A model generated the notes under the pieces. That model saw only the letters and a program-made list of their open reading frames with translations, was not told where the DNA came from and searched no databases. Shown piece after piece: positions 40,707 through 49,546 of a DNA stretch of 64,000 nucleotides. The stretch's first letter is position 1, and each line of letters starts with the position of its first letter. This DNA comes from Streptomyces sp. A2-16 (GTDB lineage Bacteria > Actinomycetota > Actinomycetes > Streptomycetales > Streptomycetaceae), in contig NZ_CP063808.1 in assembly GCF_018128905.1 (NCBI RefSeq), positions 7,006,001 to 7,070,000 of the forward strand, read 5' to 3'. The position numbers and the translations under genes are program-made.

Positions 40707-43363
40707 TGTCCTCGCTGACCTACGACCTCACCCTCGCCGGGCTGTCGGTCGGCAGCGCGGCCGCGCTCACCGGAATCGGCCTGATCGTGACGTACCGCGC
40801 GACCGGGGTGCTGAACTTCGCGCACGGGGCGATCGCGATGGTGTGCGCGTTCGTGCTGCGGCAGTGCGTGGTGGTGTGGGGCTGGCCGCTGTGGGCCGGG
40901 GCGGTGCTGACGCTGCTGGTCCTGGCACCGGCCCTGGGGGTGGTGCTGGAGCGTTTCGTCTTCCGGCCCCTGTCCGTCCTCGGCGGTGATCCGGCGCAGA
41001 CCCTGGTGGCCTCAATCGGTGTCTTCGTGCTGCTGGTGGGCGGGGCCGCGCTGGTGTGGGGTCAGGGCGCCCGGGACGACGCCCCCGAGCTGGTCTCCGC
41101 CGACCCGTGGGGTCAGCTGGCGGTCGTCCTGGTGCTGGCCGTGGGCGTCGGCGCCGTGATCCGCCGGACCCGCTTCGGACGGGAGCTGCGGGCCGTCGTG
41201 GACGACCGGCAGCTGGCCGTGCTCGGCGGGATCGACGCGGACCGGGTGGCGGCGGCGGGCTGGGCGTTCGGGTCGTTCACGGCGGGCCTGACGGGCGTCC
41301 TGCTCGCGCCCTACGTGCGCCTGGACCCGTACGGGCTCCCTCTCCTGGTCATGGAGGTGGTCGCGGTCGCGGTGGCCGCGCGGATGCGCAGTCTGCCGGT
41401 GGCCGTACTGGTGGCACTGACCGTCGGAGTCGCCCAGAGCCAGCTGACGCGGCTGCACCCCTCCGGCTGGGGCGAGCCGTTGCTCCAGGCGGCCGGCGCG
41501 AACCTCTTCGTCGTGGCCCTGCTGGTCGCCGCCCTGGCGCTCCCCCGCGTCGGCACCCGGGACGCGCTGCCGCGCACGGCCACCGCGCGCGTGCCGACGC
41601 CTCAGGGCGCGTGGATCGTCGCGGTCGTGCTGTTCCTGCTCCCGCTGGGCTTCGCGGGCTCGGACCTGCACACCTCGGTCCAGGTCCCGGCACTGGGCGT
41701 GGTCCTGCTCTCCCTGGTGGTCGTGACGGGCCGGGGCGGCCAGATCTCCCTCGGGCAGGCGGCCTACGCGGGCCTGGGAGCCCTGTTCACGGCACTGCTC
41801 GCGGCGGGCCGCTTCCCGGGCCTGCCCCGCCTGCCGGAGCTGGCGGCACTGGCCGTGGCGGTGGTCCTGGTGGCCCCCCTGGGCCTGTTGACCGGCTGGC
41901 CGGCGATCACCCGCCGGGGCCTGGCGCTGGCCCTCGCGACCTTCGCGGTCGGCGTGGCCGTGAGCCGCTTCGTCTTCGCCCAGCCGTACGCCACGTCCGG
42001 CCTGTCCCTGGACCGCCCCGACGGCTTCGACGGCGACCGCGCGTACTACGTCCTGGAGCTGGCCCTGCTGGCGCTCGCCCTGCTGACGACCCGCGCGCTG
42101 CGCAGGGGCCGCACGGGCCGGGCCCTGGCCGCCCTGCGCGACCACGAGTCCGGTGCCTCGGCGGCGGGTGTCAGGGTCCCCGCCCTCAAGCTCGCCGCCT
42201 TCGTCGCGGGCGCCGCGCTGGCCGCCCTGGGCGGCGGCATGCTGGGCATGGGCCTGCGCGCCTTCGACCCGGCCGCCTACGACCCCGTCCGCAGCCTCCT
42301 CTGGTTCGCCGCGGTGGTCGTCCTGGGCGCCGACAGCACTTTGGGCGCCCTGGGCGCGGCGGCTCTCCTGGTCGGCCTGGACGCGGGAGCGAGGGGCGGG
42401 GTCGCGGCGGCGCTGATCGGAGTGCTGGCGGTGCTGGTCGGCCGCTTCCCCGGGGGCCCGTACCAGGCGGTGCGGGCGGTGGCGGGACGACTGAGGCCGA
42501 GCGGACCGACCGCCCTCACCCCACTGGGAGCCGAGGTGAGACAACGCCTGCGCACGTCCCTCGACGCCCCCTCGTCCACGCCCGCACCCCCACCGCGGCC
42601 ACCCGCACCCGACCACGAACCCCGCACGCGTGGCGCGGGTGGGAGGACGACCCCGTCCGCAGGCCGGGCGGTCCTCACCACCCACGACCTCCACGCCCGC
42701 TACGACGGCTTCACCGCCCTCGCCGGCGTCGACCTCACCGTCCCGCCCGGAAGAATCACCGCGATCATCGGCCCCAACGGAGCCGGGAAATCCACCCTCT
42801 TCCACTGCCTGGCAGGCACGATCCGACCGGCCCGAGGCCAGGTCCGCCTCGGCGACCGCGACATCACCCGGCTGTCCCCCCACGCCCGCACCCGCCTCGG
42901 CATCGCCCGCACCTTCCAGCAACTGGCCGTCTTCCCGACCCTGACCGTCGCCGAGAACGTCCGGGTGGGCGCTGAACAGGGCCGGATCAAGGACCCCGCC
43001 GCGGCAGACCGCGCACTGAGACTCCTGCACCTCGACGGCCCACTGCGCGACGCACCCGCCGCCGGCCTCCCCACCGGCACCCTGCGCCGCGTGGAACTCG
43101 CCAGAGCGCTGGCCGGCGCCCCGGGCGTCCTGCTCCTGGACGAGCCCGCCGCCGGCCTGGACACCGCCGAGGTGACCGCGCTGGCCCGCGTCCTCAGGGC
43201 CCTCGCGGCGGACGGCACCGCTCTCCTGGTCGTCGAGCACGACCTCGACCTGGTCGCCGACCTCGCGGACGTCGTGCACGTCATGACCGCGGGCCGCATC
43301 GTGGCCTCCGGTCCCCCGGCCCACGTACTGGACGCACTCGACGCCCGGGAGACCGCCGTATGA
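40706..43363 (+). CDS. LivH-LivM-LivG fusion: two permeases and an ATPase in one chain
   Basis: 885 residues. Residues 1-285 are a LivH permease (LAGLSVGSAAALTGIGLIVT; VLNFAHGAIAMVCAFVL). Residues 300-600 are a LivM permease (GRGGQISLGQAAYAGLGALF; RALAALRDHESGASAAGVRV). After a Pro-rich linker (about 615-655), residues 660-885 are a LivG ATPase: Walker A GPNGAGKST, Q-loop FQQL, Walker B LLLDEPAAGLD, switch His in VVEHDLDLV. The signature reads LPTGTLRRVELARAL in place of the usual L-S/P-x-G-Q-x-R-R, lacking the Gln. Normally these are three separate proteins. Start overlaps the upstream stop; stop overlaps livF. Confidence 0.9.
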   Translation: MSSLTYDLTLAGLSVGSAAALTGIGLIVTYRATGVLNFAHGAIAMVCAFVLRQCVVVWGWPLWAGAVLTLLVLAPALGVVLERFVFRPLSVLGGDPAQTLVASIGVFVLLVGGAALVWGQGARDDAPELVSADPWGQLAVVLVLAVGVGAVIRRTRFGRELRAVVDDRQLAVLGGIDADRVAAAGWAFGSFTAGLTGVLLAPYVRLDPYGLPLLVMEVVAVAVAARMRSLPVAVLVALTVGVAQSQLTRLHPSGWGEPLLQAAGANLFVVALLVAALALPRVGTRDALPRTATARVPTPQGAWIVAVVLFLLPLGFAGSDLHTSVQVPALGVVLLSLVVVTGRGGQISLGQAAYAGLGALFTALLAAGRFPGLPRLPELAALAVAVVLVAPLGLLTGWPAITRRGLALALATFAVGVAVSRFVFAQPYATSGLSLDRPDGFDGDRAYYVLELALLALALLTTRALRRGRTGRALAALRDHESGASAAGVRVPALKLAAFVAGAALAALGGGMLGMGLRAFDPAAYDPVRSLLWFAAVVVLGADSTLGALGAAALLVGLDAGARGGVAAALIGVLAVLVGRFPGGPYQAVRAVAGRLRPSGPTALTPLGAEVRQRLRTSLDAPSSTPAPPPRPPAPDHEPRTRGAGGRTTPSAGRAVLTTHDLHARYDGFTALAGVDLTVPPGRITAIIGPNGAGKSTLFHCLAGTIRPARGQVRLGDRDITRLSPHARTRLGIARTFQQLAVFPTLTVAENVRVGAEQGRIKDPAAADRALRLLHLDGPLRDAPAAGLPTGTLRRVELARALAGAPGVLLLDEPAAGLDTAEVTALARVLRALAADGTALLVVEHDLDLVADLADVVHVMTAGRIVASGPPAHVLDALDARETAV

Positions 43364-44040
43364 CAGCGAGCACGGCCGCGGGAACCACGACGACAGCCAT
43401 CTCCCTACGGGACGCGCGCGTGCGCTACGGCCCTCTGGAGGCCCTGCACGGCATCACCCTCACCGCCCCCGGCCCCGGTCTCACCCTCCTGCTGGGCCGC
43501 AACGGCTCCGGCCGTACGACGGCCCTGCGCGCCCTGGCCGGAACAGTGCCGCTCACCGACGGCGCCGTGGTGTGGGACGGCACCGACGTGACCCGCGTCC
43601 CGGCGTACGAGCGGGCCCGGCGCGGGCTGTGCCTGGTGCCCGAGCGGCAGGCGGTGTTCGGCTCCCTCACCGTCCGCGAGAACCTCGAACTCGCGGCGCC
43701 CGCCCCCGACCCGGCCCTGGACGCCTACCCGCAGCTGGGCCCCCTGCTCCCCCGCCGGGCCGGCACCCTCTCCGGGGGCGAGCAGCGCATGCTCGCGCTG
43801 TCCCGGGCCCTGCTGGCACGCGCGCGCGTGGTCCTCGTCGACGAGCCCGCGCAGGGCATGTCCCCCGCGGTCGCGGCCCGCACGTACGAACTCCTCGCCG
43901 CACTGGACGCGTGTGTGGTCGTGGCCGAACAACGGCTTCCAGCCGCCCTGCGGCGCCGGACGGCGATCGTGTACGAACTGCGGCGCGGCACGGTCGTGTT
44001 CAGCGGAGAGGCGGCGGAGCTGCGGCCGGGGAGGGCCTGA
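43360..44040 (+). CDS. LivF-type ABC ATPase with an Arg in the Walker A motif
   Basis: 226 residues; ATGA overlap with the preceding fusion. LivF features are present: RYGPLEALHGITLTA, GLCLVPERQAVFGSLTVREN, signature LSGGEQRMLALSRAL, Walker B VVLVDEPAQGMSP. Walker A reads GRNGSGRTT: the invariant Lys is replaced by Arg, encoded CGT. The C-terminus is about 10 residues shorter than usual. It would pair with the LivG half of the fusion. If the Arg site cannot hydrolyse ATP well, the transporter would run on a single active site, as in other asymmetric ABC systems. Followed by a strong hairpin. Confidence 0.88.
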   Translation: MTASTAAGTTTTAISLRDARVRYGPLEALHGITLTAPGPGLTLLLGRNGSGRTTALRALAGTVPLTDGAVVWDGTDVTRVPAYERARRGLCLVPERQAVFGSLTVRENLELAAPAPDPALDAYPQLGPLLPRRAGTLSGGEQRMLALSRALLARARVVLVDEPAQGMSPAVAARTYELLAALDACVVVAEQRLPAALRRRTAIVYELRRGTVVFSGEAAELRPGRA

Positions 44041-44086
44041 CGGCCCCACCGGTGCCACCGGCGCCCCGAGCGCCCAGATGCCCGGA

Positions 44087-44118
44087 GGCCCCGCCCGGTC
44101 GCCGGACCGGACGGGGCC
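44087..44118. terminator. Terminator between livF-like and rpf-like genes
   Basis: GGCCCCGCCCGGTC (44087-44100) pairs with GACCGGACGGGGCC (44105-44118) around GCCG with one mismatch. Placed between convergent genes. Confidence 0.75.
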
Positions 44119-44143
44119 GTGTGCCCGTGACAGGGGGGAGCTC

Positions 44144-44788
44144 TCAGATTTCGAGGCGCTGCCCGGGCACGATCATGTTGGGATCAGCGCCGATGACGGC
44201 CTTGTTGGCGGCGTAGAGCTTCTGCCAGCTCGTCCCGTGCCCGGCGGCGATCCTGCTCAGGGTGTCGCCCGAGCGGACGGTGTAGTCGCCACGGGAGGCG
44301 CTGCGGTTGGTGTGGTTCTCGGAACGGGCCGGCGCCTTCGCCGGCTTGGAGGGCGCGGCCTTGGCGGTCGACGAGGAGCTCTGCCCCGAGCCGGAGGAGG
44401 CGGCGGGCGCGCTGCCGTACGCCCCGGCGCGTGCCGAGCAGGTCGGCCAGGCGCCCCACCCCTGGGCGCGCTGGACCTTGGTGGCGACCGCGATCTGCTG
44501 GGACTTGGTGGCGCCGTCGGCGGTGGGCGCGTAGGCCGTGCCGCCGTAGGCGCGCCAGGTGCCGGCGGAGAACTGGAGTCCTCCGTAGTAGCCGTTACCG
44601 GTGCTGATGTGCCAGTTCCCGCCGCTCTCGCACTGGGCGATGCGGTCCCACACTCCGCCGTCCGCGGCCGCGGAGTTGCCGGCCGCGGCCAGCAGTCCGA
44701 GCGGGGCGAGCAGGGCGGCCCCGGCGAGGGCCGCGGTGGTCCGGGTCTTACGAGCGTTGTCGCGCGTGGTATCGGCACATTCGGACAT
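44144..44788 (-). CDS. Secreted resuscitation-promoting-factor-like transglycosylase with LysM
   Basis: 214 residues. Signal peptide (RTTAALAGAALLAPLGLLAA, cleavage near NSAAA), then an Rpf domain at about 44-118: GGVWDRIAQCESGGNWHIST with catalytic Glu54, GYYGGLQFSAGTWRAYGG, and the QIAVATKVQRAQGWGAWPTC end. A Ser/Ala/Lys/Pro linker and one LysM domain at about 165-213 (DYTVRSGDTLSRIAAGHGTS; VPGQRLEI) hold it on peptidoglycan. It cleaves wall glycan strands to allow growth or spore germination. Rpf genes in Streptomyces can be controlled by a c-di-AMP riboswitch; I could not find a convincing one in the 500-base leader here. Confidence 0.93.
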   Translation of the reverse strand: MSECADTTRDNARKTRTTAALAGAALLAPLGLLAAAGNSAAADGGVWDRIAQCESGGNWHISTGNGYYGGLQFSAGTWRAYGGTAYAPTADGATKSQQIAVATKVQRAQGWGAWPTCSARAGAYGSAPAASSGSGQSSSSTAKAAPSKPAKAPARSENHTNRSASRGDYTVRSGDTLSRIAAGHGTSWQKLYAANKAVIGADPNMIVPGQRLEI

Positions 44789-45293
44789 ATGGTTCCCTCT
44801 CTACGGACTCGGGGTCCCCCAGGACGGAACACGCTCCCGGCACATGGGCCGGGTGGTCGTGCTCCGCCCCGTCCGCCGACAGGTGGTGCGGTGAGCTGGC
44901 TTGGTGCGCCGGCGGACGTTCCCGAGCGGTGCTCGTTGCACACGGCGGAGGAATGTAGAGAGCCTGTGGAGGCGTCAGCAACCAACTGCTTGTCGTTCCA
45001 GGCCAGTTGGTCGTTACCGCAGGTATCGGCGATTTCCGGCCACCCACTTCATTCGCTGATTTCCTGATTTGTCGACCAGCCACCAAGGAGATCTGTGACC
45101 CACTTCACGCAACCAACTTCCTTGCATTTCCATCCACTTGACACTGAGTGCCCGATTCCGCACCCGCGGTGACCCTGCGCGCTGGATGGTTCGATTCCGT
45201 TCGCCCTGGGGCGTGACTCCCGCCACAGATCGGCCGTTGTCTTCTTCATGAGCCCGGGACCCGCCCGAGCACCACATCCCGAGGGAGCCACCC
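44789..45293. other. Long leader/promoter region of the rpf-like gene
   Basis: 505 bases without a coding-like frame. In the minus-strand transcript GTCCGCCG and CGGCGGAC can close a stem around 31 bases (44870-44917), followed by CCCGGC-n6-GCCGGG and GGGGACCCC hairpins close to the start codon. This folding potential suggests a structured 5' leader. Segments matching the conserved c-di-AMP riboswitch core were not recognised, apart from a weak AGCTCACC similarity. Confidence 0.45.
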
Positions 45294-46076
45294 GTGCCGC
45301 GCATGCTCGACGTCAGCGACGAGGTACGCGCCGAGATCGGCGACGAAGAGGCCGACCGGCTGCTCGCCGGAGAGAACGCCCCCGGCAGCTACGACTGCAC
45401 GTCCTGCCGCACCCAGGGCGACTCCGAACAGGAGCGCACCAGCACCGTCCTGTTCATCGGCGACGAGACCGCCGTCCTGGCCTTCGCCCACGCCAGCTGT
45501 CTGCCCTCCCAGGTCGTGCAGGTCACCGAGGAGCAGCTCCGGGGCGCGGTGAAGTCCATCACCGGTGACACCGTCGACCTGGACCCGGACAAGGTCGTAC
45601 CCGAGCAGGCGGTGCTCGGGGTGACCAGCGGACTCGTCCTGATCGCCGGGGAGTTGCACCCGGCGCTGGTCGTGGAGCCGACCGGGCCGATCGTGCGGCC
45701 GGGCGCGACGGGACTCGGCGACGACTTCCTGCCGCTGCTGATCGAGCAGGGGTTCATGCCGCTGACGGCGATCGAGTCGGTGCCGTCCGTGCTGCACGGG
45801 TGGTCGGTGCTGCTGGCGGTGGGCCAGCTGCACGCGGTGCTCCAGCCGTCGGCGAACGGCGGGCAGCCGGTGGCCTGGTGGCAGGCGCACCAGCCGCTCC
45901 AGGTGACGGAGAGCTGGCGGGCCGCCGCCAACAAGCACCAGCAGGTGCTGATGTTCGCGGCACCGGTCGGGTCCATCGGACGCCAGCCCCGCGAGGACCT
46001 GCTGCGGGACGCACTGGACAAGGCAGCGGCGAACGGGAAGTTGGTCGCGGCCGCGATGCCGCTCGCGGGCACATGA
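45294..46076 (+). CDS. Conserved hypothetical protein
   Basis: 260 residues, GTG start six bases after GAGGGAG; an ATG three codons later is possible. Soluble, acidic. A CTSCRTQ motif at about 35-41 gives one CxxC pair, with another Cys at about 69. The rest alternates strands and helices (LVLIAGELHPALVVEPTGPI; AVLGVTSGLVLIAGELHPAL; LLAVGQLHAVLQPSANGGQP) and may be a repeated alpha/beta fold. I do not recognise the family. Conserved in Streptomyces in this neighbourhood as far as I recall; no role known. Confidence 0.75.
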   Translation: MPRMLDVSDEVRAEIGDEEADRLLAGENAPGSYDCTSCRTQGDSEQERTSTVLFIGDETAVLAFAHASCLPSQVVQVTEEQLRGAVKSITGDTVDLDPDKVVPEQAVLGVTSGLVLIAGELHPALVVEPTGPIVRPGATGLGDDFLPLLIEQGFMPLTAIESVPSVLHGWSVLLAVGQLHAVLQPSANGGQPVAWWQAHQPLQVTESWRAAANKHQQVLMFAAPVGSIGRQPREDLLRDALDKAAANGKLVAAAMPLAGT

Positions 46077-46137
46077 AGTCCGGCTGAAGGATCACGCCGG
46101 ACCGCATCCCCGAGGTCCCGGTGTCGTTTGGACATAC

Positions 46138-46461
46138 GTGCACCCATACGACGCTCCACGCCGGTTTCCCGGCGGACCATCGGCCACGCCGATCTACGAC
46201 GCGCTCTACTCCGAGTACGTCAAGACCTTCCGTTCGCTGCCGGGTGACCGCAGCGGCGAGGAGGAGCTGGGCTTCACCGCGTTCGGGAACATCCCGCACG
46301 CCTCGGGCTCGTTCAGCAGCTCGTACAGCGCCTACAGCGCGGGGGCGTTCAGCGCCCGCCAGCAGTCGCAGTGGCAGCGGGTGGGACACATCGGGCAGCA
46401 GCACACCGGGATGCACCACGTCCCGGCGGCGCTGCCACCCGGCCCGCGCAGAGGGGTCTGA
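46138..46461 (+). CDS. Small conserved hypothetical protein
   Basis: 107 residues from a GTG. There is no good ribosome binding site, so the exact start is uncertain. The first third has a conserved look (FPGGPSATPIYDALYSEYVK, then TFRSLPGDRSGEEELGFTAF); the rest is low-complexity Ser/Tyr/Gln/His and ends PPGPRRGV. TPIYD openings of this kind occur in several small Streptomyces proteins of unknown function. No membrane segment. It lies 61 bases after the previous gene and is closed by a strong hairpin. Confidence 0.65.
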   Translation: MHPYDAPRRFPGGPSATPIYDALYSEYVKTFRSLPGDRSGEEELGFTAFGNIPHASGSFSSSYSAYSAGAFSARQQSQWQRVGHIGQQHTGMHHVPAALPPGPRRGV

Positions 46462-46478
46462 GAGCAGAGGTTCCGGGA

Positions 46479-46522
46479 CATGAGGAAGGGCGGCCCCGCT
46501 TTCGGGGCCGCCCTTCCTCATG
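46479..46522. terminator. Bidirectional terminator before der
   Basis: CATGAGGAAGGGCGGCCCCG (46479-46498) pairs perfectly with CGGGGCCGCCCTTCCTCATG (46503-46522) around CTTT. Ends transcription from both directions; the der stop is seven bases beyond. Confidence 0.9.
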
Positions 46523-46528
46523 CGTGCG

Positions 46529-48007
46529 TCACTTCTTCTTGGCGCCGCGCTTCTCGCGCACCCGCACCGAGATGTGGATGGGGGTGCCCTCGAAGCCGAA
46601 CTCCTCGCGCAGCCGGCGCTCGATGAAGCGCCGGTAGCCCGCCTCGATGAACCCGGAGGCGAAGAGCACGAACCGCGGCGGCTTGGTGCCCGCCTGGGTG
46701 CCGAAGAGGATGCGCGGCTGCTTGCCACCCCGGATCGGGTGCGGGTGGGCGGCGACGAGCTCGCCGAGGAAGGCGTTCAGCCGGCCGGTGGGGACGCGCG
46801 TCTCCCAGCCCGCCAGAGCCGTCTCGATCGCCGGGACGAGCTTCTCCATGTGCCGTCCGGTCTTCGCCGAGACGTTCACGCGCGGCGCCCAGGCGACCTG
46901 GCCGAGCTCGGTCTCGATCTCCCGCTCCAGGTAGTAGCGGCGCTCCTCGTCGAGGGTGTCCCACTTGTTGTAGGCGACGACGATCGCGCGGCCCGCATCG
47001 ACGGCCATCGTGACGATCCGCTGGTCCTGCACCGAGATGGACTCGGAGCCGTCGATCAGGATGACCGCGACCTCGGCCTTCTCCACGGCGGCCGCGGTGC
47101 GCAGCGAGGCGTAGTAGTCCGCGCCCTGCTGGAGGTGGACCCGCTTGCGGATACCGGCGGTGTCGACGAACTTCCAGGTGACACCGCCGAGTTCGATCAG
47201 CTCGTCGACCGGGTCACGGGTGGTGCCGGCCATCTCGTTGACGACGACCCGCTCCTCGCCGGCCACCTTGTTCAGCAGCGAGGACTTGCCGACGTTCGGG
47301 CGTCCGATGAGCGCGATCCGGCGGGGGCCGCCGATCGCGGTGCCGAAGGTCTGCTGCGGTGCCTCCGGCAGCGCCTCCAGGACGGCGTCCAGCATGTCGC
47401 CGGTGCCCCGGCCGTGCAGCGCGGAGACCGGATGCGGCTCGCCGAGTCCCAGGGACCACAGGTACGCCGCGTCGGACTCGCCGCTCAGGCCGTCCACCTT
47501 GTTGGCGGCCAGCACCACGGGCTTGCCGGCCTTGCGCAGCAGCCGTACGACCGCCTCGTCGGTGTCGGTGGCACCCACCTTGGCGTCCACGACGAACACG
47601 ACGGCGTCGGCGGCCTCGATCGCGTACTCGGCCTGCGCGGCCACGGAGGCGTCGATGCCGAGGACGTCCTGCTCCCAGCCGCCGGTGTCGACGACCTTGA
47701 AGCGGCGCCCCGCCCACTCGGCCTCGTAGGTGACGCGGTCACGGGTGACGCCGGGCTTGTCCTCCACGACGGCCTCGCGGCGCCCGATGATGCGGTTCAC
47801 GAGAGTCGACTTGCCGACATTCGGGCGCCCGACGACGGCGAGCACGGGCAGCGGCCCGTGACCGGCCGCCTCGATGGCCCCCTCGACGTCCTCGACGTCG
47901 AAGCCCTCTTCCGCGGCGAGCTCCATGAACTCCGCGTACTCGGCATCGCCAAGCGCCCCGTGGTCGTGCTCCTCGCCCGAGCCCTCGGAGTGGATGTGGT
48001 CGTTCAT
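46529..48007 (-). CDS. der: Ribosome biogenesis GTPase Der (EngA)
   Basis: 492 residues with two tandem GTPase domains and a C-terminal KH-like domain. Domain 1: VVGRPNVGKSTLVNRIIGRR (P-loop from about 60), DTGGWE (G3), ANKVDG (G4). Domain 2: LIGRPNVGKSSLLNKVAGEE (about 235), DTAGIRKR, YNKWDTLDEE. The KH-like end runs from about 405 to KRGAKKK. A 52-residue acidic N-terminal extension (EEHDHGALGDAEYAEFMELA) is typical of actinobacteria. Der acts in late assembly of the 50S ribosomal subunit. It ends the co-oriented group cmk-plsC-der; 78 bases separate it from plsC. Confidence 0.97.
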   Translation of the reverse strand: MNDHIHSEGSGEEHDHGALGDAEYAEFMELAAEEGFDVEDVEGAIEAAGHGPLPVLAVVGRPNVGKSTLVNRIIGRREAVVEDKPGVTRDRVTYEAEWAGRRFKVVDTGGWEQDVLGIDASVAAQAEYAIEAADAVVFVVDAKVGATDTDEAVVRLLRKAGKPVVLAANKVDGLSGESDAAYLWSLGLGEPHPVSALHGRGTGDMLDAVLEALPEAPQQTFGTAIGGPRRIALIGRPNVGKSSLLNKVAGEERVVVNEMAGTTRDPVDELIELGGVTWKFVDTAGIRKRVHLQQGADYYASLRTAAAVEKAEVAVILIDGSESISVQDQRIVTMAVDAGRAIVVAYNKWDTLDEERRYYLEREIETELGQVAWAPRVNVSAKTGRHMEKLVPAIETALAGWETRVPTGRLNAFLGELVAAHPHPIRGGKQPRILFGTQAGTKPPRFVLFASGFIEAGYRRFIERRLREEFGFEGTPIHISVRVREKRGAKKK

Positions 48008-48085
48008 GAAGTGCGTACCTCGTCGTTTCGTGGTGGTCGGTGGACCGGCCGGAGGGTGTCCGTTTGATCCACTACTCAGTGTCGC

Positions 48086-48730
48086 CTAGCGCCCGGTGAG
48101 GCGCCTGGCGTTTTTCAGGTGACTGCTCAGCTGCTTCTGGATGCGCTCGGTCGCCTCGTCGAGAGCCTTGCGGGTGCGCCGTCCGCTGCCGTCGCCCGCC
48201 TCGAAGGGGTCGCCGAAGACGACGTCGACGCGGCTGCGCAGCGGGGGCAGCCCCTTTATCAACCGTCCCGGCCGCTCGGAGCTTCCCAGCACCGCGACCG
48301 GGACCACCGGAGCCCCGCTGCGCACCGCGAAGTAGGCGAGCCCGGCCCGCAGGGAGGCGAAGTCGCCCTCGCCCCGGGTGCCCTCCGGGAAGATGCCGAG
48401 GACCCCGCCGGCCTTGAGCACGTCGAGGGCCTGGGTGATCGCCCCGCGGTCGGCGCCCGAGCGGTCCACCTTGACCTGCCCGATGGCCAGCAGGAAGGGA
48501 TCCAGCGGCCCGACGAACGCCTCCTTCTTGATCAGGAAGTGCGTCGGCCGGGGCGAGACGCCCATGACCATCGGGCCGTCGATGTTGTGGGAGTGGTTGA
48601 CGGCGAGGATCGCCGGCCCGGTCGCGGGCATCCGCCAGGCGCCGAGCACCCGCGGTCTCCACAGCCCGTACATCAGGCCGACGCCGATCCGCCGCCCGAC
48701 CTCGGCACCCTTCTCGGAAGGAACGGTCAC
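48086..48730 (-). CDS. 1-acyl-glycerol-3-phosphate acyltransferase (PlsC-like)
   Basis: 214 residues. The GTG overlaps the cmk stop (GTGA). Acyltransferase motifs: NHSHNIDGPM (the NHxxxxD motif with catalytic His and Asp), KKEAFVGPLD, FPEGTRGEGDF (the FPEGTR motif) and a VPVAVLG end. It transfers an acyl chain to lysophosphatidate or a related lipid at the membrane. A cmk-plsC-der arrangement is seen across actinobacteria. Membrane association is probably peripheral, as there is no long hydrophobic helix besides GPAILAVNHSH. Confidence 0.9.
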   Translation of the reverse strand: MTVPSEKGAEVGRRIGVGLMYGLWRPRVLGAWRMPATGPAILAVNHSHNIDGPMVMGVSPRPTHFLIKKEAFVGPLDPFLLAIGQVKVDRSGADRGAITQALDVLKAGGVLGIFPEGTRGEGDFASLRAGLAYFAVRSGAPVVPVAVLGSSERPGRLIKGLPPLRSRVDVVFGDPFEAGDGSGRRTRKALDEATERIQKQLSSHLKNARRLTGR

Positions 48731-49413
48731 TTCCCGGCCCGCTTCTCCTCGACGAGGGTCACGACACACTCGATGACCTGCGCGAGGGTGAGCTCGGTGG
48801 TGTCCACCTCGACCGCGTCGTCCGCCTTGGCGAGCGGCGAGGTCTTCCGGCTGGAGTCGGCCGCGTCCCGCTTGATCAGGGCCTCACGGGTGGCCTGGAC
48901 GTCGGCGCTCTTGAGCTCCCCGCTGCGGCGGGCGGCACGGGCCTCCGGCGAGGCGGTGAGGAAGACCTTGAGGTCGGCGTCGGGCAGCACGGTCGTACCG
49001 ATGTCCCGCCCCTCGACGACGATGCCCTTCTCTGCGGAGGTGGCCAGCGAGCGCTGGAGCTCGGTGATCCTGGCCCGCACCTCGGGCACCGCGCTCACGG
49101 CGCTGACCTTGGAGGTGACCTCCTGGCTGCGGATCGGACCCGCCACGTCCGTGCCGTCGACCGTGATCGTCGGGTTCTCCGGGTCGGTGCCGGAGACGAT
49201 CTCCGCCTTTCCGGCCACGGCGGCGATCGCGGACGGGTCGTCGATGTCGATCCCGTTGCTCACCATCCACCAGGTGATCGCCCGGTACTGGGCCCCGGTG
49301 TCCAGGTAGCTCAGCCCCAGCTGCGCGGCGACAGCCTTCGAGGTGCTCGACTTGCCCGTGCCGGAGGGGCCGTCGATGGCGACAATCACGGGCTGGGCGG
49401 CGCCGTTTTCCAC
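48727..49413 (-). CDS. cmk: Cytidylate kinase
   Basis: 228 residues. The GTG at 49413 (VENGAAQPVIVAIDGPSGTG) has AAAGG nine bases upstream and gives the normal length. P-loop IDGPSGTGKSSTSKAVA at about 13-29; LDTGAQYRAITWW (NMP binding); GRDIGTTVLPDADLKVFLTA; RDAADSSRKTSPL in the lid. It phosphorylates CMP and dCMP with ATP. The stop is overlapped by the plsC start. The gap to tyrA upstream (133 bases) probably holds a promoter. Confidence 0.96.
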   Translation of the reverse strand: MENGAAQPVIVAIDGPSGTGKSSTSKAVAAQLGLSYLDTGAQYRAITWWMVSNGIDIDDPSAIAAVAGKAEIVSGTDPENPTITVDGTDVAGPIRSQEVTSKVSAVSAVPEVRARITELQRSLATSAEKGIVVEGRDIGTTVLPDADLKVFLTASPEARAARRSGELKSADVQATREALIKRDAADSSRKTSPLAKADDAVEVDTTELTLAQVIECVVTLVEEKRAGK

Positions 49414-49546
49414 GGGGGGACACCTTTCGGGTGCGGTCTGGCGAGTGGTGTGGGGGCGCGACTGTGCCCCGCACAAGGTTACCGGGCGCGCGTCACTCGT
49501 CCGGACGCCCGCCGAGCGGTGCCGACCGGCGGCCCGGCCGCGCGGC

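Noticed and set aside
44789..45000. c-di-AMP (ydaO) riboswitch before the rpf-like gene
   Set aside because: Only AGCTCACC resembles the conserved 3' segment; the GGGGGACCC and GGGTGAATC core segments are not in the right order or place. Not called without a covariance search.
45186..45215. GGTTCGATTCC resembles a tRNA T-loop
   Set aside because: The flanking bases do not form a proper T-stem, and no anticodon arm or acceptor stem could be found on the 5' side; treated as chance.
45014..45304. Minus-strand frame of 96 codons in the rpf leader
   Set aside because: It starts inside the next gene region, has poor third-position bias and no family motif.
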